Origin: Diaphorobacter ruginosibacter
GTDB lineage: Bacteria > Pseudomonadota > Gammaproteobacteria > Burkholderiales > Burkholderiaceae_C
Reading direction: 5' to 3'
DNA: 64,000 nt
Assembly: GCF_014395975.1 (NCBI RefSeq)
Contig: NZ_CP060714.1
Coordinates: 3,472,001 to 3,536,000, forward strand
In this document: in pieces, positions 52,057 to 60,857 of the stretch
Numbering within the stretch: the stretch's first letter is position 1
Layout of the letters: every line of letters begins with the position of its first letter
The notes under the pieces: generated by a model
Database searches by the model: none
What the model saw: only the letters and a program-made list of their open reading frames with translations
Told to the model about the DNA's origin: nothing
Translations under genes and position numbers: made by a program

Positions 52057-52811
52057 ACCACTCCTCCCATGTACGCCTCCTGGACGCGCGGATCGTCCAG
52101 CACCGAGTGCGGGTCGCCTTCGGCCAGAATGCGCCCGCGGTCCATCACGATCATGCGGTTGGACAATGCCTTGAGCGCCTGCAGGTGGTGCTCGATCACG
52201 ATGAACGCGATGCCCTGCGCGTTGAGCTGCCTCACGCGCTCGCAGATCTCCTCGATGAGCACCGGATTCACGCCCGCGAAAGGCTCGTCGAGCAGGATGC
52301 AGCGCGGATCGAGCATCAGCACACGGCCGAGCTCCACCAGCTTCTTCTGGCCGCCCGAGAGGCCTCCCGCCTTCACGTCCCGCACGCGCGCAAGATTGAG
52401 AAACTGCAGGATGCCATCGGCCTTCCTCGCGAGCTCCACCTCGTGGTTGCGCAGGCTGCGGGTCGAGAGAATGCCGTTGAACAACCGTTCGCCCGCAGGA
52501 TTGGGCGCCGCCACCATCAGGTTCTCGTGCACCGTGAGCGACTTGAACTCGCGCGGCACCTGGAACGTGCGCACCAGCCCAAGGCGCGCGCGGCGATAGG
52601 GGGCCATGCGCGTGATGTCGTGACCCTCGAACTGGATGCTGCCTTCATCCGCGGGCTGCTGGCCGGCGATCGCCGCGAACAGCGTGCTCTTGCCCGCGCC
52701 GTTGGTTCCGGCAATGCCCAGGATTTCCTTGTCGGCCAGTTGCAGCGACACACCGTCGACGGCCCTGAAGCCACCGAACTGCCGCGTGACCGAGTTGACT
52801 GTCAGCATCAT
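52053..52811 (-). CDS. livG: LivG-type branched-chain ABC transporter ATPase
   Basis: This is a 252-aa ATPase of the LivG group. It has Walker A AGTNGAGKST, RLGLVRTFQVPREFKSLTVHENL (long Q-loop insert typical of LivG), signature LSGGQKKLVELGRVL, Walker B CILLDEPFAGVNP and switch His in IVIEHHLQAL. It overlaps livF and livM by four bases on either side. Confidence 0.93.
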   Translation of the reverse strand: MMLTVNSVTRQFGGFRAVDGVSLQLADKEILGIAGTNGAGKSTLFAAIAGQQPADEGSIQFEGHDITRMAPYRRARLGLVRTFQVPREFKSLTVHENLMVAAPNPAGERLFNGILSTRSLRNHEVELARKADGILQFLNLARVRDVKAGGLSGGQKKLVELGRVLMLDPRCILLDEPFAGVNPVLIEEICERVRQLNAQGIAFIVIEHHLQALKALSNRMIVMDRGRILAEGDPHSVLDDPRVQEAYMGGVV

Positions 52812-53701
52812 TGCGATTTACCCCCGGAGTCGCCCCCAAACATGCCATTGGGCCGGTACAGCGTCACCAGAATCAACGCCAGGCCCACCGCGGCAAGACG
52901 CAGGCTGGCCATGCCGACTTCGGAAACGCCCGGAATCCAGTCTTTCACGAAGCGCGAGCCTTCGAGGAACACCATGAGCAGGAAGGTGCCGAACAGTGCA
53001 CCGCGCACGCTGCCCGTTCCGCCCATGACCAGCCCCATCCACACATAGAACGTGATGAGCGGAATGAACTGCTCCGGCGTGATGAAGGTGATGAAATGCG
53101 CATAGAACGCCCCAGCCATGCCGAACAGGGCTGCCCCCAGCATGAAGATCTGCACCTTGAACCAGGCGGGATCCTTGCCCAGCGCCGACAGCGCGGCCTC
53201 GTCGTCGCCGATCGCGCGCAGCAGGCGTCCGAACGGGCTGCGCGCAAGGCGCACCGTGCCCCACACCACCAGCGCCGTGATCAGCACCAGCACGGTGAAG
53301 ATCGCCACATCACCCCAGGGCGACGGCCAGCCGGCAAACAGCTTGGGCAGGCCCGGCAGGCCCTGCACGCCCTTGGTCAGCCATTCCTCCTGCTGGATGG
53401 TGATGCGCACGGCCTCCGAGAAGCCCAGCGTGACGATGGCCAGGTAGTCGTCGCGCAGGCGCAGCGACAGCAGGCCGATGGGCAGCGCGAGCACGGCCGA
53501 CACCAGCATCGCGGCAATGAAGCAGACCACCAGTGGCACGCCCTGCAGCGACAACAGACCGGAGGCGTAGGCCCCCACGGCGAAGAACGCCACGACGCCG
53601 AAGTTCACGAGGCGCGTGAGGCCGAACTGGAGATTCAGGCCCAACGCCAGCAGCGCATAGATCAGCGCGATGATGCCGATGGCACACAGATAAGCAATCA
53701 T
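52808..53701 (-). CDS. livM: LivM-type branched-chain ABC transporter permease
   Basis: This is a 297-aa permease with about eight helices. The family motif GLNLQFGLTRLVNFGVVAFFAVGAYASGLL is near the N-terminus. The later blocks LRDDYLAIVTLGFSEAVRI and the EAA-like RSPFGRLLRAIGDDEAALSALGKD are characteristic of LivM. It lies six bases after livH. Confidence 0.94.
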   Translation of the reverse strand: MIAYLCAIGIIALIYALLALGLNLQFGLTRLVNFGVVAFFAVGAYASGLLSLQGVPLVVCFIAAMLVSAVLALPIGLLSLRLRDDYLAIVTLGFSEAVRITIQQEEWLTKGVQGLPGLPKLFAGWPSPWGDVAIFTVLVLITALVVWGTVRLARSPFGRLLRAIGDDEAALSALGKDPAWFKVQIFMLGAALFGMAGAFYAHFITFITPEQFIPLITFYVWMGLVMGGTGSVRGALFGTFLLMVFLEGSRFVKDWIPGVSEVGMASLRLAAVGLALILVTLYRPNGMFGGDSGGKSQ

Positions 53702-53707
53702 CGCGTC

Positions 53708-54583
53708 TCACCTCACCAGTTGAATGCGGCCCATGATGCCCGCGGGCCTGAGCAGCAGCACGAGCGCCAGCACCGCGAACGACAGCACCAGCTTGTACGA
53801 GGGTCCGAGCAGCGGCACGGAAAGCTCCTGCGCCACGCACAGCACCAGCGCGCCGAGCACGGCGCCGATCGGGCTTCCGATGCCGCCGAGCACCATCGCG
53901 GCGAACGCGGGAATCAGGAATTCCCAGCCCATCTCGGGCATCACGATGGCCTTCATGCCAAGCAGCACTCCGCCCGTTGCGGAGATGGCCCCCACCAGCA
54001 GCCACATGGCCAGCATCAGCCCCTTGGCGCGGATGCCGCTGGCACGCGCGAGATCGGCGCTGTCGGAGACCGCACGCAACTGGCGACCAAAGCTGGTCTG
54101 GTAGAGCAGCACGAACACGACGGCCAGCACCACGAGGGCGATGGCGGCGATCGCCAGATCGGTCGGCAGGATGCGGATGCCGCCAAAGTTCCAGGCTCGC
54201 ATCAACGGCATGTCGAAGGTGCGCTGGTCATGTCCGGCAAAGAACCCGATCAGGCTGCGCAGCAGGAACCCGAGACCGATGGCCGCCAGCATGGAGGACA
54301 CCATGGGCCGCCCCGCGAGCTTCCTGAAGATCAGCTGATAGGAACCGGCCGATACCAGCGCGGTCACGGCCGCACTGGTCAGCGCGGCGAGCCACAGGGG
54401 CATGCCGAGCAGCAGCTGGCAGACCACCGCGCCATAGGCGCCCAGCGTCAGGAAGTCGCCGGTCGCGGCGTTGGGAAAACGGTTGACGCCCATTACCAGC
54501 GTCATGGAAAGCGCCGGCAGTGCCACCACCAGCCCTTCGATCAACCCGTTGATGATCAGGTTTGCAATATCTATCCAGGTCAT
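53708..54583 (-). CDS. livH: LivH-type branched-chain ABC transporter permease
   Basis: This is a 291-aa permease with about eight helices. The segments NGLIEGLVVALPALSMTLVMGVNRFPNAATGDFLTLGAYGA and QTSFGRQLRAVSDSADLARASGIRAKG match LivH. The sequence is complete and lies 93 bases downstream of the receptor gene. It pairs with LivM as a heterodimer. Confidence 0.94.
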   Translation of the reverse strand: MTWIDIANLIINGLIEGLVVALPALSMTLVMGVNRFPNAATGDFLTLGAYGAVVCQLLLGMPLWLAALTSAAVTALVSAGSYQLIFRKLAGRPMVSSMLAAIGLGFLLRSLIGFFAGHDQRTFDMPLMRAWNFGGIRILPTDLAIAAIALVVLAVVFVLLYQTSFGRQLRAVSDSADLARASGIRAKGLMLAMWLLVGAISATGGVLLGMKAIVMPEMGWEFLIPAFAAMVLGGIGSPIGAVLGALVLCVAQELSVPLLGPSYKLVLSFAVLALVLLLRPAGIMGRIQLVR

Positions 54584-54676
54584 TGGCTCAATTCGTTCGC
54601 AGCCCAGGAAAGCCGCAGTGCCCGCAATCGGACGCCGCGGCCGGCGAATTCACCGCGTGGTGAACACGGGAAAGGC

Positions 54677-55897
54677 TCAGGCGGCGATCGAGACGACGTC
54701 GCGGCGCACCAGCTGGCCCTTCTCGATCACGTAGACACCGAAATCGGGCGTCACGTCGCCGAACTTGTCGAAGTCCAGCTTGCCCGATGCGCCCTCGTAG
54801 TTCACCTTGGCCTTCTTCGCAAGCTGGGCCTTGCCTTCGGCGAACGTGCCCACGGCATTGCCCGGAGGGTTTGCCACGTCGCGCAGCTTCGCGTTGATCT
54901 GCGCCACGCTCGCGCCGGGGCCCGCAGCCTCCATCGCCAGGCCCAGCGAGACCACCATGTCGTAGGTCATCGATGCATAGATGTTCGTCGATGCCGGCTT
55001 GCCCGTGGCCTTGGTGTAGGCCGCGTCGAAGTGCGCGTAGGCGGCGCTCTTTTCATTGGAGACCGTGTCCACGGAAATGATGCCCTCGCAGACCTCGGCG
55101 CCCAGTGCCTTGATGAGGTCTGGATTCGCGGCCCAGCCCGGAATGACCCACTTGGTCTCGGCACCGGACTGGAACCATTCACGCAGGATGATGGTGGTGT
55201 CGGGCAGGTAGGAGCCCATCACGATCACATCGGGCTTGGCGGCCAGGATCTTCTGCAGCTCGCTGCGGTAGCTCGGGCGGTTCGGCTCGTAGGTGACGTG
55301 GGCCACCACGTTGCCGCCGCGCTGCTTCCACACGCGCGTGAAGCCTTCCACGTTGCCCAGGCCCGATGCGTTGTTGAACGCCATCGTGGCCGGGCGCTTG
55401 AAGCCGTATTTCTTGCAGATCTCCGCGAACGCGATGCCGAAGCGGTCGTTCGTCGCCTGGAAGCGCCAGACCAGATCCTTGGTGTCCAGCGTCGAGATCG
55501 TGGGCGCGCCCGACACGTTCATCTGGATGATGTTGGCCGCATCGGTGAGCGGCAGCACCGCCAGGGACACCCCGGAAGCCCAGGTGCCGAGCACCGCCTG
55601 CACCTTGTTCACCTCGATGAGCTTCTTGGCGGCCAGGACGGCGGCGTCGGGCTTGGTCTGGCTGTCCTCGGTGAAGAGTTCCAGCTTGCGGCCGCCTGCG
55701 CCGCCTGCGGCATTGATCTCGTCCACGGCGATGCGGATGGCCTGCTGCATGCCCGTTCCATAGGGACTGCCGGCACCGGTGATCGGCGTGAGCGAGCCGA
55801 TGCGGAAGGTCTCGCCGGTCTGACTGAAGCCGATGCTCGGAACGGCCTGGAGTGCGGCGGCGACGCCGGAGAGCTTGACGAAGTTTCTACGTTGCAT
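54677..55897 (-). CDS. LivJ/K-family periplasmic receptor with Tat-like signal
   Basis: This is a 406-aa receptor of the branched-chain amino acid/amide family. The signal QRRNFVKLSGVAA has a twin-arginine motif (R-R-x-F-x-K), so export through Tat is likely. The mature protein starts with FRIGSLTPITGAGSPYGTGMQQAIRIAVDEINAAGG. It lies between an amidohydrolase and the four transporter genes. The true ligand may be an amide or dipeptide-like compound cleaved by the amidohydrolase, rather than leucine. Confidence 0.9.
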   Translation of the reverse strand: MQRRNFVKLSGVAAALQAVPSIGFSQTGETFRIGSLTPITGAGSPYGTGMQQAIRIAVDEINAAGGAGGRKLELFTEDSQTKPDAAVLAAKKLIEVNKVQAVLGTWASGVSLAVLPLTDAANIIQMNVSGAPTISTLDTKDLVWRFQATNDRFGIAFAEICKKYGFKRPATMAFNNASGLGNVEGFTRVWKQRGGNVVAHVTYEPNRPSYRSELQKILAAKPDVIVMGSYLPDTTIILREWFQSGAETKWVIPGWAANPDLIKALGAEVCEGIISVDTVSNEKSAAYAHFDAAYTKATGKPASTNIYASMTYDMVVSLGLAMEAAGPGASVAQINAKLRDVANPPGNAVGTFAEGKAQLAKKAKVNYEGASGKLDFDKFGDVTPDFGVYVIEKGQLVRRDVVSIAA

Positions 55898-55948
55898 GAT
55901 GGGTCTCCTGGATACGGATGGAAAGCGGGTATGCGGCGGCGCTCGCTG

Positions 55949-57181
55949 TCAGAGCGCGTTCTTGAACAATTTGCCGTCCTTGAGGATGGCGCGGATCTTC
56001 TCGCCCTGGTTGAGCAGGCAGGTGATGTCGGACAACGGGTTGCCGTCCACCAGCAGCAGGTCGGCGATGGCGCCCTGCGTCACTTCGCCGAGCTCGCCCT
56101 GCTGGTTCAGGATTTCCGCACCGATCAGCGTGGCCTGCTGCAGCACCGGGCCATTGCCCAGCACCTCGGCACGCAGGCGCAGTTCGTCGGCCTGCAGGTA
56201 ATGGGTTTCACCAAGCAGGTCGGAGCCGAGACCCATCTTCACGCCCGCCTTCGCGAGCGTCTCGATGGCCTGGCGCCCCGGGCCGCGCACACCGTCGATC
56301 TTGGCGATCGAGACCGCGGGCAGGCCGTACTTCTCGCCTTCGTTGGCGAGGCCTTCGTAGGTGACCAATGTCGGCACCATGTAGGCACCCATCTCTGCCA
56401 TGAAATCGGCCGTGTCCCGGTCGACCAGGTTGCCGTGCTCGATGGTGCGCACGCCGCAGCGCACGGCGCGCACGATGGCGCGGGGGGTGTAGGCATGGGC
56501 CATCACATAGGTGTTGGCGTTGCCGGCCTCCTCGACGATGGCGCGCAGTTCGTCCTCCGAATAGCCAAGGTTGCCGATGGGATCGTTGGGCGACGCCACG
56601 CCGCCCGAGGCCATCACCTTGATCTGCGTAGCCCCTTTCAGGATCTCCTCGCGCACGGCGATGCGGCAGGCATCCACGCCATCCACCACACGGCCGATGT
56701 TGCCGAGCTTGTGCACGCAGGAACACAGGTCCAGGTCGTCGCTGCGCGGACGAAAATCGGCGTGGCCACCCGTCTGCGACAGCGCCTTGCCCGAGGGGAA
56801 GATGCGCGGACCTTCGATCAGGCCCGTGCGCACCGCTTCAGCGAGCGACCAGTCCGCGCCGCCCGCGTCGCGCACCGTGGTGAAGCCGCGATCCAGCATG
56901 GCGCGCATGATCGGCAGGCCACGCAGCATGGTGAACACATTCGGCAGCTTGGCCACGTTACCCAGGTTGAACGACGATGCGATGGTGTGCACGTGGCAGT
57001 CGATCATGCCGGGCATCACGGTGAGCCCCCTGGCATCGATCACCTGCGCGCCTTCCGGCGCCACCAGGTCCGCGCCGATGGCGGAGATACGCCCATCCTT
57101 GACGAGCACCGAGTAGCCGGACAGCAGCTTGAGAGAGTGAACATCCAGAACGTTGCCGTTCGCAATAAACAAAGTGGTCAT
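55949..57181 (-). CDS. Metal-dependent amidohydrolase linked to the ABC transporter
   Basis: This is a 410-aa hydrolase of the imidazolonepropionase/prolidase-like amidohydrolase superfamily. The metal site begins DCHVHTIAS (H-x-H), and later ligands sit in KVMASGGVASPNDP, VMAHAYTPRAIVRAVRCGVRTIEHG and MGLGSDLLGETHYLQ. There is no signal peptide, so it acts in the cytoplasm on something imported. It is the first gene of the unit and is divergent from a LysR gene 223 bases away. The substrate is unknown; family members split dipeptides, amides and cyclic compounds. Confidence 0.88.
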   Translation of the reverse strand: MTTLFIANGNVLDVHSLKLLSGYSVLVKDGRISAIGADLVAPEGAQVIDARGLTVMPGMIDCHVHTIASSFNLGNVAKLPNVFTMLRGLPIMRAMLDRGFTTVRDAGGADWSLAEAVRTGLIEGPRIFPSGKALSQTGGHADFRPRSDDLDLCSCVHKLGNIGRVVDGVDACRIAVREEILKGATQIKVMASGGVASPNDPIGNLGYSEDELRAIVEEAGNANTYVMAHAYTPRAIVRAVRCGVRTIEHGNLVDRDTADFMAEMGAYMVPTLVTYEGLANEGEKYGLPAVSIAKIDGVRGPGRQAIETLAKAGVKMGLGSDLLGETHYLQADELRLRAEVLGNGPVLQQATLIGAEILNQQGELGEVTQGAIADLLLVDGNPLSDITCLLNQGEKIRAILKDGKLFKNAL

Positions 57182-57404
57182 GGGATCGATCTAGAAACAA
57201 ATAGACACTGCAAATTACTCATAGCGTGACGCTCCAAATCAGTGCCAGCGGAAGCCTTGAGGCACCGTATCAGTGCAAACCCGAATATGGAAAAGACCAT
57301 ATTTCACAACGATGTCACGGTATGCATTTATCGGGCCAAAAGGCAAACGGATCAATGCTTAAAATCTCAACAACCCATGAGCTGTACTCATACCTTCTCG
57401 TCCC

Positions 57405-58358
57405 ATGCGCCGCCTCTGCCCCACCATCTCGGAACTCAATGCCTTTCATGCCGCAGCCAAGCACCTGGCGTTCACGATGGCCGCCAGGGAACTGTGCGTG
57501 ACGCAGAGTGCGATCAGCCGCCATATCGCGGGGCTCGAGGACTACCTGGGACAGAAGCTGTTCCTGCGCAAGACCACCGGGCTGGAACTCACCGAGGCCG
57601 GCGCGATGTACCTGAGTGCCACGCGCCCCGCGATGGCGCAGCTGGAGTCGGCCACCGCGCAGCTCATGTCCTACGGGGGCGATGGCGGCGCGCTCAACCT
57701 CTCCGTGCCGCCCACATTCGCGACCCAGTGGCTCTTCCCGAGGCTGGGCCATTTCAAGCGCACGCTGCCGCAGGTCAGCCTGAACTTCGTGCGCTACGAG
57801 CATGCGCACGATTTCTCCAACCCGCATGACTTCGATGCCGCCATCCAGTACGGCTACGGCAACTGGCCCAGCGCCAACGCGCGCTATCTCATCGGCGAGG
57901 AAACCAGCATCGTCTGCAGCCGCCCGTTGCGCGACACACTCGGCCTGCATTCGCCCGAGGATCTGCACAAGGCCACGCTGCTGCAGCACATCGAGGTCCC
58001 GCTTGCGTGGCACGACTGGATGCTCTCGCATCACATGGACACCAGCACGAGCCGCTTCGGCCCCGGGTTCAACCAGTATTCGCTGATCGTGCGCGCCGCC
58101 GTCTCGGGCTTCGGCGTGGGCATCGTGCCGACCTGCGTGGTGGAGGACGAACTGCAGGCCGGCTCGCTCATCGAGCCCTTCGGTCAGCGCTACCAGAGCG
58201 CCATGGGCTACTACCTGTGCGCACCGGCGTCGAGCACCAATCTTCCAGCCTACAAGCTGGTCAGTGCCTGGCTCGATCACTGCTGCAAGCACACGGGTAC
58301 CGCGGACACAAAAAATGCGGAGTGCCTTTTCTGCAGCACTCCGCATTCAATGGGTTAG
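57405..58358 (+). CDS. GcvA-type LysR-family regulator
   Basis: This is a 317-aa LysR regulator with GcvA-like helix-turn-helix LNAFHAAAKHLAFTMAARELCVTQSAISRHIAGLEDYLG. The effector domain follows (LNLSVPPTFATQWLFPRL, then VSGFGVGIVPTCVVEDEL). It probably controls the divergent amidohydrolase-transporter unit. Its last 20 or so residues (from about ADTKNAECLF) run past the usual family end. They are encoded by the stem-loop that terminates the convergent malonate-type operon. Confidence 0.88.
   Translation: MRRLCPTISELNAFHAAAKHLAFTMAARELCVTQSAISRHIAGLEDYLGQKLFLRKTTGLELTEAGAMYLSATRPAMAQLESATAQLMSYGGDGGALNLSVPPTFATQWLFPRLGHFKRTLPQVSLNFVRYEHAHDFSNPHDFDAAIQYGYGNWPSANARYLIGEETSIVCSRPLRDTLGLHSPEDLHKATLLQHIEVPLAWHDWMLSHHMDTSTSRFGPGFNQYSLIVRAAVSGFGVGIVPTCVVEDELQAGSLIEPFGQRYQSAMGYYLCAPASSTNLPAYKLVSAWLDHCCKHTGTADTKNAECLFCSTPHSMG
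58311..58347 (-). terminator. Terminator of the malonate-type operon, inside the LysR 3' end
   Basis: Reading the minus strand, a perfect 12-bp stem (aatgcggagtgc / gcactccgcatt, 58314-58325 with 58336-58347, loop 10) is followed by TTTTTT. It lies 54 bases after the malonyl-CoA synthetase stop and wholly inside the last codons of the LysR gene. Confidence 0.9.
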
Positions 58359-58400
58359 TACCGGGCCGCTCGGCGGCCCGGATTCGGCCATGCCGGCAAC

Positions 58401-59954
58401 TCAGGCGAACAGCCCCTTGTACTGATCGCGCAGCAGGTTCTTCTGCACCTTGCCCATGGTGTTGCGCGGCAGCTCGGGGGTGACGAAGCAGCGCTTGGGG
58501 ATCTTGAAGTTCGCAAGCTGCGACTTGAGCTGCGCGATGATGGCGTCGCCATCGACCTGGACTCCCGGCTTGGGGATCACCACGGCCACGCCGACCTCGC
58601 CAAAATCCGGATGCGGCACGCCGACCAGCGCGCTCTCGGCCACGCCGGGCATGTCGTTGATGTAGCCCTCGATCTCTGCCGGATAGACGTTGTAGCCGCC
58701 GCTGATGATCAGGTCCTTGCTGCGGCCGACGATGCACACGTAGTCGCGCTCGTCCACCTTGCCCACGTCGCCGGTCTTGAACCAGCCGTCGGCGCTGAAC
58801 TCTTCCCTGGTCTTCTCGGGCATGCGCCAGTAGCCCTTGAACACGTTCGGCCCCTTGACCTGGATGTTGCCGATCTCGCCCATGGGCAGCGCCTTGCCCG
58901 CATCATCGACGACGCGCAGGCCCACGCCCGGCAACGGGAATCCCACCGTGCCGCCGCGGCGCTCGTCCTGTCCGCCATGGCGCGCGTCGGCGCTGTAGGG
59001 GTTGGAGGTGAGCATGATGGTCTCGCTCATGCCGTAGCGTTCCAGGATCGTGAAGCCGGTGCGGTCCTGCCACTCCTTGAAGGTCTCGATCAGCAGCGGC
59101 GCGGAGCCCGCGATGAACAGGCGCATGTGGCCTGCCTGCTGCCTGGTGAGGGCGGGCTCGGCCAGCATGCGCACATACAGCGTGGGCACGCCCATGAACA
59201 CCGTGGCGCGCGGCATCGCCGCGATGACGGCCTTGGGGTCGAACTTCGACATCCAGATCATCTTGCTGCCGTTGATGAGCGCACCGTGGATCGCCACGAA
59301 CAGGCCATGCACGTGGAAGATCGGCAGCGCGTGGATCAGCACATCGCCCGGCTTCCAGCCCCAGTAGTCCTTCAGCATCACGGCGTTCGACAGCAGGTTG
59401 CCGTGCGTGAGCATCGCTCCCTTGCTACGGCCCGTGGTGCCGCTGGTGTAGAGAATCGCGGCTAGGTCGTCGCTCTTCCTTTCGGCCTCCTGGTGCTCGT
59501 CACCGAAGTGCGTCGCACGCTCGAGCAGCGTGCCGTTGCGGTCTTCGCCCAGGGTGAATACATGCTCGGTTCCCGCCTTGAAGGCGATCTTGGAAACCCA
59601 GCCGAAATTGTTCGGCGTGCACACCACGACCGCCGGCTCCGCATTGCCGATGAAGTACTCGATCTCGGCGCTCTGGTAGGCCGTGTTCAATGGCAGGAAC
59701 ACGTAGCCCGCGCGCAGCGTCGCCAGGTACAGCAGCACCGCTTCCACCGACTTCTCCACCTGCACGGCGACACGGCTGCCTTCGGGCAGCTTGAGCGAAT
59801 CGAGCATGTTGGCGATGCGCGCGCTCGCACGATCGAGATCGCGCCAGGTGTAGTTCAGCGGTTCGCCGGACGACGACACCGCCTCGATGGCAACGTCATC
59901 GAGATTCGAGGGAAATGCTGCACGCAGCGCAGAAAACAGGTTGTGGTTGGCCAT
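58401..59954 (-). CDS. matB: Malonyl-CoA synthetase (acyl-CoA ligase)
   Basis: MatB activates malonate with ATP and CoA to malonyl-CoA. The 517-aa protein has the AMP-binding signature LYTSGTTGRSKGAMLTHGNL, RYGMSETIMLTSNPY, GWFKTGDVGKVDERDYVCIVGRSKDLIISGGYNVYP and the C-terminal Lys region PRNTMGKVQKNLLR. Linkage to a malonyl-CoA decarboxylase gene supports malonate as substrate; methylmalonate is also possible. I use ATG 59954 instead of a TTG two codons earlier. It is the last gene of the operon. Confidence 0.9.
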   Translation of the reverse strand: MANHNLFSALRAAFPSNLDDVAIEAVSSSGEPLNYTWRDLDRASARIANMLDSLKLPEGSRVAVQVEKSVEAVLLYLATLRAGYVFLPLNTAYQSAEIEYFIGNAEPAVVVCTPNNFGWVSKIAFKAGTEHVFTLGEDRNGTLLERATHFGDEHQEAERKSDDLAAILYTSGTTGRSKGAMLTHGNLLSNAVMLKDYWGWKPGDVLIHALPIFHVHGLFVAIHGALINGSKMIWMSKFDPKAVIAAMPRATVFMGVPTLYVRMLAEPALTRQQAGHMRLFIAGSAPLLIETFKEWQDRTGFTILERYGMSETIMLTSNPYSADARHGGQDERRGGTVGFPLPGVGLRVVDDAGKALPMGEIGNIQVKGPNVFKGYWRMPEKTREEFSADGWFKTGDVGKVDERDYVCIVGRSKDLIISGGYNVYPAEIEGYINDMPGVAESALVGVPHPDFGEVGVAVVIPKPGVQVDGDAIIAQLKSQLANFKIPKRCFVTPELPRNTMGKVQKNLLRDQYKGLFA

Positions 59955-60054
59955 CTTCAAAGACTCACTTGGTGTGTCGCGGCCCCTCTCGCCGAGAAGG
60001 CCGCGCTCATGAAAACTCGACTATTCAATTTCGGCGCCGGACCCGGCGCCATCT

Positions 60055-60813
60055 TCAGCGCCCCTTGAACACCGGCTTGCGCTTCTCCCGCCATGCGGCG
60101 CCCCCTTCCACCAGATCCTCCGAATTCACGGTCTGGAAAACGTCGCGCGCAATCGCATCGGCATCGTGCTGGCCGCGCGCGATCAGGTTCAGGTGTTTCT
60201 TCATGCCGAACAGGGGCAACGGCGCCATCGCGCCGAGCGTATCGGTCAGCGTGCCCAGCGTGGACTCCAGCGCATCGGCCTGGGCCAGGTGCGTGAGGAA
60301 GCCGCAGGATTTCATCTCGGAGGCGTCCAGGCGCTCGCACGTCAGGAACAGCCGCTTGGCGGTATCCAGGCCCAGCCGTGTGACGTAGCGCTCGAGGCCC
60401 GCCTGGTAGAAATGCAGACCCAGGCGTGCCGCGGGCATGAACATCTCGGCCGGAGCCGCCCCGACACGGAAATCGCATGCCAGCGCCATGTCGGTGGCGC
60501 CGCCATACACGCCGCCATGCACGACGGCGATCGTGACGGCCCGGCACTGCTCGATGGCGTCCACCATCTCGCCGAAGCTGCTGCCCTCATTCTGGCTGTT
60601 CTGCACATCGGAGATGTCGTAGCCACTGCAGAAATACTTGCCGGCCCCCCGGATGACGAGCACGCGGATGTCCTCCAGCACATTCACCTGCCGCACGTGG
60701 GAGATGATGACGGGAAGGTCTTCCGGGGCCAGGCGATTGGCCACCTCCGGCCGCCTCAGGGTGATGGTGGCCACATGGTCTTGCAGGTTCAGCTCGGGGG
60801 TCATGTCTTTCAT
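60055..60813 (-). CDS. Crotonase-fold protein with altered catalytic glutamates
   Basis: This is a 252-aa enoyl-CoA hydratase/isomerase-superfamily protein. The CoA-binding fold is clear: VLVIRGAGKYFCSGYDISD (oxyanion hole) and AVVHGGVYGGATDMALACDF. Against rat enoyl-CoA hydratase, Glu144 of GGGCE is replaced by Asp108 in GGATD and Glu164 of PE by Ala128 in PAARLG. Both catalytic glutamates are therefore changed. It is unlikely to be a normal hydratase; a decarboxylase, thioesterase or isomerase role on malonyl- or methylmalonyl-CoA fits its operon. It lies 44 bases after a Bug gene. Confidence 0.85.
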   Translation of the reverse strand: MKDMTPELNLQDHVATITLRRPEVANRLAPEDLPVIISHVRQVNVLEDIRVLVIRGAGKYFCSGYDISDVQNSQNEGSSFGEMVDAIEQCRAVTIAVVHGGVYGGATDMALACDFRVGAAPAEMFMPAARLGLHFYQAGLERYVTRLGLDTAKRLFLTCERLDASEMKSCGFLTHLAQADALESTLGTLTDTLGAMAPLPLFGMKKHLNLIARGQHDADAIARDVFQTVNSEDLVEGGAAWREKRKPVFKGR

Positions 60814-60857
60814 TTCAAAGTTGCACTGCCGCCGGCAAGGGCGTCAGCCTGCCTGCG

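Noticed and set aside
52811..57229. A 4.4-kb antisense open frame across the ABC transporter and amidohydrolase genes
   Set aside because: It mirrors real genes on the other strand, has His/Arg/Gln-rich composition without any family motif, and results from high GC at third codon positions.
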